Of a stretch of 34,223 nt of DNA, positions 30,083 to 34,223 are shown in pieces. The notes under the pieces were generated by a model. The model did not search any database. It had not been told where the DNA came from and saw only the letters and a program-made list of their open reading frames with translations. Location: the NCBI GenBank assembly GCA_944320725.1, contig CALUIM010000017.1, positions 1 through 34,223 of the forward strand, written 5' to 3'. The stretch is from an uncultured Coriobacteriaceae bacterium. GTDB taxonomy: Bacteria > Actinomycetota > Coriobacteriia > Coriobacteriales > Coriobacteriaceae. The first letter of the stretch is position 1, and every line of letters starts with the position of its first letter. Position numbers and translations under genes: made by a program.

Positions 30083-31516
30083 TCACTGACGCTTGCGCTT
30101 GAGCCTAAAGGCCGCGAAGTTGCTCAGGCAGGCCACGCCGATAATCCCCACGAGCAGGATAAACGCCTCGTAACCGCCGAGCGCTGTCGCCGCAGCCATG
30201 TCGGAGGCGCCCGCCTGCGCGGCGCCAACCACCGCCGTCACAGCGCTCACGCCCACCGAGCCGCCAAGCTGCTGCAGCGTGTTGAACACCGAATTGCCAT
30301 CGGTGCGTAGCTCCTCGGGCAGGCACTGCAAGCCGTGCGTCATCGTGGTGCTGAAGCCAAGACCCTGGCCCAGGCCGAAGAAGATATAGAACACGAGCAT
30401 CATCATCGGCGTCAGCACATGAGCAAACAGCATGTACAGCACGCAGGAAAGCAGCATGAGCCCCATACCAATGGTGATGGGCACCGCAGCGCCCGCACGG
30501 TCGAGGATGCGCCCACCGATGGGCGAGATCATCACGAGCGCGCAGCCTGGCAGCAGCAACGTGCCCGAAAGCGACGCCGACGCGCCCAGCGCCAGCTGCG
30601 CGTAATTGGGCACGAGGTAGGCGAACGCCAAGATAGCGAAGGCCACGGCAGCGACCACCACAACCGAGCACACAAACGCCGGGTGCCGGAACACGCGCGG
30701 ATTGATGAGCGCATGGTCGCAACGGCGCGCATGCACGGCAAACAGCACCAGGCCGATCACAAACACCGCGAAGATGGCGATCACGAGCGCGCTCGCCCCC
30801 TCGCGCGAGGCGGTGTTGATGCCGAAGATGAGCGAGAAGAAGCTCACCGCGATGAGCCCGAAGCCCACGATGTCGAACCGCGGGCGGCTGAGCGGCGTCG
30901 CCTGGCGAATGCACAGCGCGCCGATCACGAACGAGAGCGCCGCCAGCGGCACGAGGCACAGAAACACCCAGCGCCAGTTGGCGATCTCCATCACGATGCC
31001 GCCGTAGGAGGGGCCAACGGCGGGCGCGAACGACGTAATGAGCGAGGCAACGCCCATCATGAGGCCCATCTTGTCATAGGGCACCTGATCGACCACGATG
31101 CTGAACATGAGTGGGATGGCAATGCCGGTGCCAACACCCTGGATCACACGACCGAGCAACAGCACGGGGAACATCGGGGCTAAGGCGCACAAGAGCGTGC
31201 CGCACAAAAAGAGCAGCACCGCCGTTACAAACAGGCGTTTGAGCGGAAAGCGCGCCTTCAAGAACGAGAAGGTGGGAATCATCACCGAGAGCATGAGCAG
31301 ATAGCCCGAGGTGATCCACTGGATGGTGGCGGTATCGACGGCGAACTCCCCCATGAGGGCGGGAAGCGCAACGTTCATGGCCGTCTCGAACACCACGGCC
31401 GAGAAAGACAGGCTTCCCGCTGCCACGATGGAGGCGATCAGCTTGCCGTCGAGCACGCGCTCGAACGATTCGGCCGCGACAGTCCCTTCGGTCCGGTCTG
31501 TTCCGGTCTGTGCCAT
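30083..31516 (-). CDS. MFS transporter, 14-segment EmrB/QacA (DHA2) type
   Basis: A 477-residue membrane protein with about 14 hydrophobic segments, as expected of the DHA2 drug exporters. Visible signatures are FLKARFPLKRLFV after segment 2 (motif A region), GRVIQGVGTGIAIPLMFSIV (motif B with Arg), and FAPAVGPSYGGIVMEIANWRWVF in two parts: APAVGPSYGG (motif C of antiporters) and NWRWVF. It should expel drugs or metabolites with protons coming in. GGAAGGAG lies 6 nt before the ATG. No MFP (HlyD) partner or regulator is adjacent. It is transcribed alone toward the deoD-deoB terminators. Confidence 0.9.
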   Translation of the reverse strand: MAQTGTDRTEGTVAAESFERVLDGKLIASIVAAGSLSFSAVVFETAMNVALPALMGEFAVDTATIQWITSGYLLMLSVMIPTFSFLKARFPLKRLFVTAVLLFLCGTLLCALAPMFPVLLLGRVIQGVGTGIAIPLMFSIVVDQVPYDKMGLMMGVASLITSFAPAVGPSYGGIVMEIANWRWVFLCLVPLAALSFVIGALCIRQATPLSRPRFDIVGFGLIAVSFFSLIFGINTASREGASALVIAIFAVFVIGLVLFAVHARRCDHALINPRVFRHPAFVCSVVVVAAVAFAILAFAYLVPNYAQLALGASASLSGTLLLPGCALVMISPIGGRILDRAGAAVPITIGMGLMLLSCVLYMLFAHVLTPMMMLVFYIFFGLGQGLGFSTTMTHGLQCLPEELRTDGNSVFNTLQQLGGSVGVSAVTAVVGAAQAGASDMAAATALGGYEAFILLVGIIGVACLSNFAAFRLKRKRQ

Positions 31517-31585
31517 GTGCTACTCCTTCCAGCGCGGTACGCGCGATCTTGGCCGGCAAGGCCCTGTATCCGCACCCCAAGCAAA

Positions 31586-31615
31586 GAGGGCACCCACCGC
31601 AAGGCGGGCACCCTC
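31586..31615 (-). terminator. Terminator downstream of the PTS operon
   Basis: On the minus strand a 13-bp stem (31603-31615 with 31586-31598, three G-U pairs, loop TTGC) is followed by TTTGC. The same region on the plus strand would have three C-A mismatches, so it is specific for minus-strand RNA. It lies beyond both EIIC and the repeat pair at 31635-31724, so these repeats would be transcribed with the operon. Confidence 0.75.
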
Positions 31616-31634
31616 GAAATGCTACCGACCGCAG

Positions 31635-31724
31635 GGGTGCGCCCACACGGACGGGGAACAAGGTGCAGGCTGCTCGCCGCCGCGCTGGCGACTGCGGGTG
31701 CGCCCACACGGACGGGGAACAAGG
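31635..31724. CRISPR. CRISPR-like repeat pair (two repeats, one spacer), no cas genes seen
   Basis: Two identical 29-bp repeats, beginning GGGTGCGCCCACACGGACGG and ending GGGAACAAGG, lie at 31635-31663 and 31696-31724. The period is exactly 61 bp, leaving a 32-bp unique spacer (31664-31695). Repeat length, period and the CCC...CGGGGAAC part resemble type I-E arrays. There is no third repeat at the next period on either side, no cas gene in the window, and the unit lies between the EIIC stop and its terminator. It could be an orphan or decaying mini-array, or a different short tandem element. Confidence 0.45.
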
Positions 31725-31728
31725 AGCG

Positions 31729-33048
31729 CTACGCTGCCTCGACGGCGTCTGCCTCCTCGGACTCCTCCTGGGCCACGAGCTGCTTCTCATATGCCTTATA
31801 GAAGGGGTAATACAGCAGGGCGTCGATCGCGATCAACGCCACGACGAGCACCACGGCCTTCCAGTCGAAGGTCGAGAGGTACGCGCCGAAGATGCTCGGC
31901 ATGTTCCACGAAAGGAGCGCGAAGGTCTTGGCAACGAGCCCCGTCATCATGCAGAGATAGGCGATGATGGCGTTCACCGTGGAGGTGAGCAAGAACGGGA
32001 TGAAGAATATCGGGTTCATCATCAGCGGCACACCGAAGATGATGGGCTCGGAGATGTTGAAGAACGCCGGCACGATGCCCACGCGGCCGATGGTACGGAG
32101 CTGCTTGGACTTGGAGCGGAGCAGCAGGATGGCGAGCGCCAGCACCGAGCCGCAGCCGCCGATGACGACGAAGTAGACCCAGAACGGCGTGGTGAAGATG
32201 TTCGGGAGCTCCTGGCCGGCAGCGGCAGCGGCGGCGTTGAGCGACAGGCCGCCGTCGCGGATGGGGCCGAGCACGCCGGAGAGGGCGGCGTCATGCACAC
32301 CGAAGAACCAGAAGAACTGGACGAGCGCGGTCGCGATGATGGCGAAGCCGAGCGAGTCAGTCGCATCGAAGACGGGCGCGAGGTTGGTGTAGATGAACGC
32401 GGGCAGGATGGTGCCCATGAGGTTGAAGACCTGGAAGATCGCGGTGTCGACGGCGAGGATGATGATGCCGGGCACGAGCGAGGCGAAGGCCTCGGAGAGC
32501 GACGCGGGGACCGACGGCGGCAGCGAGATGCGGCCGACGTTGTGCTCACGCATGGCATGGTAGGACTCGACGGTGAGGATCGCGATGAAGATCGCGCAGA
32601 GCAGGCCCTTGCCGTCCAGGTAGAGGATGTTCGCCGTCTTGGCGTCGAACCCGAGCTCCACCGGCCCGAAGCAGATCAGCAGGAAGCCCGCGGTGGAGAG
32701 CACCACCGGGATGAACGCGTCGATCTTGTAGTGCTTGCACAGGAAGTAGGTGACGCCGATGCAGATGTAGACGGACAGCGCACCGAGGGTCATCGTGTTG
32801 GCCCAGGTGAGCAGCGTCGAGTTGGCGGCGACGAAATCGGACCACGCGAGCAAAAACGCGTTGGAGTTCTCGTCGACCGTGGGGCAGGACGAGAGGATCG
32901 TCGCGATGCCGCCGAACAGCGTGATGGGCACGAGCGAGATGAACGCGTCGCGGATGGCATGCAGGTGGCGCTGAGTGCTCAGCTTGTTGGCGATGGGGAG
33001 AACGTGCTTCTCCAGATACGCCGTGAAGGTGTCCATGACGTTACTCAT
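31729..33048 (-). CDS. PTS cellobiose/lactose-family EIIC permease
   Basis: A 439-residue membrane permease of the Lac (cellobiose/diacetylchitobiose/lactose) PTS family, moving a beta-linked disaccharide inward as it is phosphorylated. The N-terminus MSNVMDTFTAYLEKHVLPIA and LHAIRDAFISLVPITLFGG, and later FFGVHDAALSGVLGPIRDGG and FFNISEPIIFGVPLMMNPI (the sugar-site region with the conserved Glu in NISEPIIFG), are typical. About ten hydrophobic segments are visible. It starts 2 nt after the EIIB stop. It lacks fused EIIA or EIIB domains, so it depends on the EIIB just upstream and an EIIA not in the window. Confidence 0.93.
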   Translation of the reverse strand: MSNVMDTFTAYLEKHVLPIANKLSTQRHLHAIRDAFISLVPITLFGGIATILSSCPTVDENSNAFLLAWSDFVAANSTLLTWANTMTLGALSVYICIGVTYFLCKHYKIDAFIPVVLSTAGFLLICFGPVELGFDAKTANILYLDGKGLLCAIFIAILTVESYHAMREHNVGRISLPPSVPASLSEAFASLVPGIIILAVDTAIFQVFNLMGTILPAFIYTNLAPVFDATDSLGFAIIATALVQFFWFFGVHDAALSGVLGPIRDGGLSLNAAAAAAGQELPNIFTTPFWVYFVVIGGCGSVLALAILLLRSKSKQLRTIGRVGIVPAFFNISEPIIFGVPLMMNPIFFIPFLLTSTVNAIIAYLCMMTGLVAKTFALLSWNMPSIFGAYLSTFDWKAVVLVVALIAIDALLYYPFYKAYEKQLVAQEESEEADAVEAA

Positions 33049-33050
33049 TG

Positions 33051-33341
33051 TTAAGCTCCGATACGGTCGATGATCTGCTGATAGACGGCCTTGCCGTTCA
33101 TGACCCCGTAGTGCTGCGGGGCGATGGAGTCCACCGGGCAGGAGACCTTCTCCTGGATGTTGGGCACCAGATAGCGGATCTGGGGACCCACGAGAATCAT
33201 CTCGACGCCGTCGAGATGGTCCTCGAACTCGGCCTCGCCGTAGGCCTTGACCTCCAGGGTGTTCCCGCTCGCCTCCTCGATCTTCTTCGCCATGATGCCC
33301 GTGGACATCCCGGCGTTGCAGACCAGAATCACTTTCCTCAT
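33051..33341 (-). CDS. PTS cellobiose/lactose-family EIIB component
   Basis: A 96-residue cytoplasmic phosphocarrier. MRKVILVCNAGMSTGIMAKK holds the phosphorylated Cys8 and the P-loop-like CNAGMSTG; ILVGPQIRYLVPNIQ is also typical. It takes phosphate from EIIA and passes it to the sugar on EIIC. It lies 18 bp after the GH1 gene, with GGGGAGG before the ATG, and 2 nt before EIIC, so all three are one operon. Confidence 0.94.
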   Translation of the reverse strand: MRKVILVCNAGMSTGIMAKKIEEASGNTLEVKAYGEAEFEDHLDGVEMILVGPQIRYLVPNIQEKVSCPVDSIAPQHYGVMNGKAVYQQIIDRIGA

Positions 33342-33359
33342 CTGTCTGTTCCTCCCCTT

Positions 33360-34223
33360 TTACCGTTCCGACATATCAGCCTGCTGCTCCGCGATGAAAT
33401 CGCGGTACCAGCGATAGCTCTTCTTCGGGGTGCGCGCGTACCCGTTGTCGAAGTCCACGGCGACCAGGCCGTAGCGCTTGCGGCACCCGTTCTTCCAAGA
33501 GTATAGGTCGAAGGTGCTCCACACGAAATACCCGCGCACGTCCGCACCGGCCTCCTGGGCCGCCTGGATGGCCGCGATGTGGTCCTTCATGAAGGAGATG
33601 CGGTAGTCGTCCTGCACCTCGCCGGCGGTCACGTCCTCGGCGACGCCGATGCCGTTCTCGGTGATGTATATGGGCAGGTGGTAGCGGCGCGTGACCTCGA
33701 TGAGGCCGCGGCGCAGACCGTCCGGGTAGATCTCGGTGCCCCACTCGGTCGTCTGCATGTTGGGATCGTCGAGCACCTGCTCGAACCAGTCCTTGATGAC
33801 CACGCGTTGGCTGCCCTTGAACGCCGAGCCGGAGTTGTTCACCACAAGGGACGTCTCGCCGTCGGTATAGGGTTTCACGAGCACGCGGGAGTAGTAGTTG
33901 AGGCCGAGGAAGTCGACCGTTCCCTCGCGCAGCACGGCGAGCTTCTCGGGCGTGATGTAGGACAGGTCGAACCTGCGGTTAAGATCGGTGAGCAGATCGA
34001 TCGGCAACTCGCCGGTAGCGGCGGTGTCGAGCACCCAGTTGTTGGCATAGTTGTCGGCAAACCGCATGGCGATCCGGGTCTCGAGGGTGTCGTCCACGCC
34101 GTCGACCGGGCCAAAGCTGTGCACGATGCCCACAGAGCCCTGGTAGCCGCCTTCGCGGAAGGCCTTGACGCCCAGCGCCGAGGCGTACATGACGTTGAAG
34201 GCCGCGTGCGCGCACTTCTCGGG
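33360..34223 (-). CDS. Glycoside hydrolase family 1, phospho-beta-glycosidase (5' end outside the window)
   Basis: The C-terminal 287 residues of a GH1 enzyme; the frame is open to the window edge, where it reads PEKCAHAAFNVMYASAL, so the N-terminal part and acid/base Glu region are missing. The catalytic nucleophile lies in IYITENGIG. Near the end YFVWSTFDLYSWKNG and CRKRYGL hold the Ser, Lys and Tyr that bind the sugar 6-phosphate in this family (S-x6-K-x-Y). A Trp follows the Ser, as in 6-phospho-beta-galactosidase LacG (FSWSNGYEKRYG), rather than the Ala of E. coli BglA. It should cleave the phosphorylated disaccharide brought in by the neighbouring PTS. Family is certain; gluco- versus galacto-specificity is not. 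Confidence 0.92.
   Translation of the reverse strand, partial: PEKCAHAAFNVMYASALGVKAFREGGYQGSVGIVHSFGPVDGVDDTLETRIAMRFADNYANNWVLDTAATGELPIDLLTDLNRRFDLSYITPEKLAVLREGTVDFLGLNYYSRVLVKPYTDGETSLVVNNSGSAFKGSQRVVIKDWFEQVLDDPNMQTTEWGTEIYPDGLRRGLIEVTRRYHLPIYITENGIGVAEDVTAGEVQDDYRISFMKDHIAAIQAAQEAGADVRGYFVWSTFDLYSWKNGCRKRYGLVAVDFDNGYARTPKKSYRWYRDFIAEQQADMSER

Noticed and set aside
31510-33054. 514-residue plus-strand open frame across EIIC and the CRISPR-like repeats
   Set aside because: Charged low-complexity shadow of EIIC; its reading of the repeats is an artefact.

Overview
The window looks like a chromosomal segment of a high-GC, anaerobic, gut-type actinobacterium of the class Coriobacteriia, most like Collinsella. 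This is an inference from the GC-rich codon use, gene content (radical-type dehydratase activase, two-subunit pyruvate carboxylase, sugar PTS) and gene order. No 16S gene or other direct marker is present.

Positions 1-12560 are almost all on the minus strand. They hold a much-rearranged form of the conserved clpC-disA-ispD-ispF-cysS-rlmB-yacP block known from Firmicutes, ending in Thr and Tyr tRNAs. These genes cover protein quality control, c-di-AMP synthesis, isoprenoid (MEP pathway) synthesis, Cys-tRNA charging, and rRNA/mRNA processing. The block is interrupted at 3516-4940 by an AT-richer patch with a flavodoxin-like gene, a small winged-helix ORF and two sets of inverted repeats. A lipoprotein gene sits between the tRNAs. 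Upstream of clpC, a TetR regulator overlaps the end of a 1567-residue protein that joins two dehydratase-activase ATPase modules to dehydratase-like modules.

Positions 17254-19440 are the most unusual part. Two copies of a roughly 125-bp complex palindromic repeat, in the same orientation, flank a gene for an AbiEi-like/PD-(D/E)XK nuclease-like protein. Each repeat has GTTGTGTGTGG-type sites on an exact 22-bp period and a central dyad. A perfect 15-bp hairpin lies in the upstream gap.

Positions 19519-22801 carry a plus-strand pyruvate carboxylase operon (carboxyltransferase plus biotin carrier, then biotin carboxylase), closed by a very long terminator. An MFS exporter follows on the minus strand. 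Then come tatA, greA and lysS (minus), where LysRS carries an unusual C-terminal tRNA-binding domain. The divergent deoD-deoB pair (plus) handles nucleoside catabolism; its DeoB has Ser in place of the catalytic Thr. A second MFS exporter follows.

Positions 31586-34223 contain a minus-strand cellobiose/lactose-type PTS operon (GH1 phospho-glycosidase, EIIB, EIIC). Just after its last gene are two identical 29-bp repeats with a 61-bp period, which look like a minimal CRISPR array, followed by a terminator.
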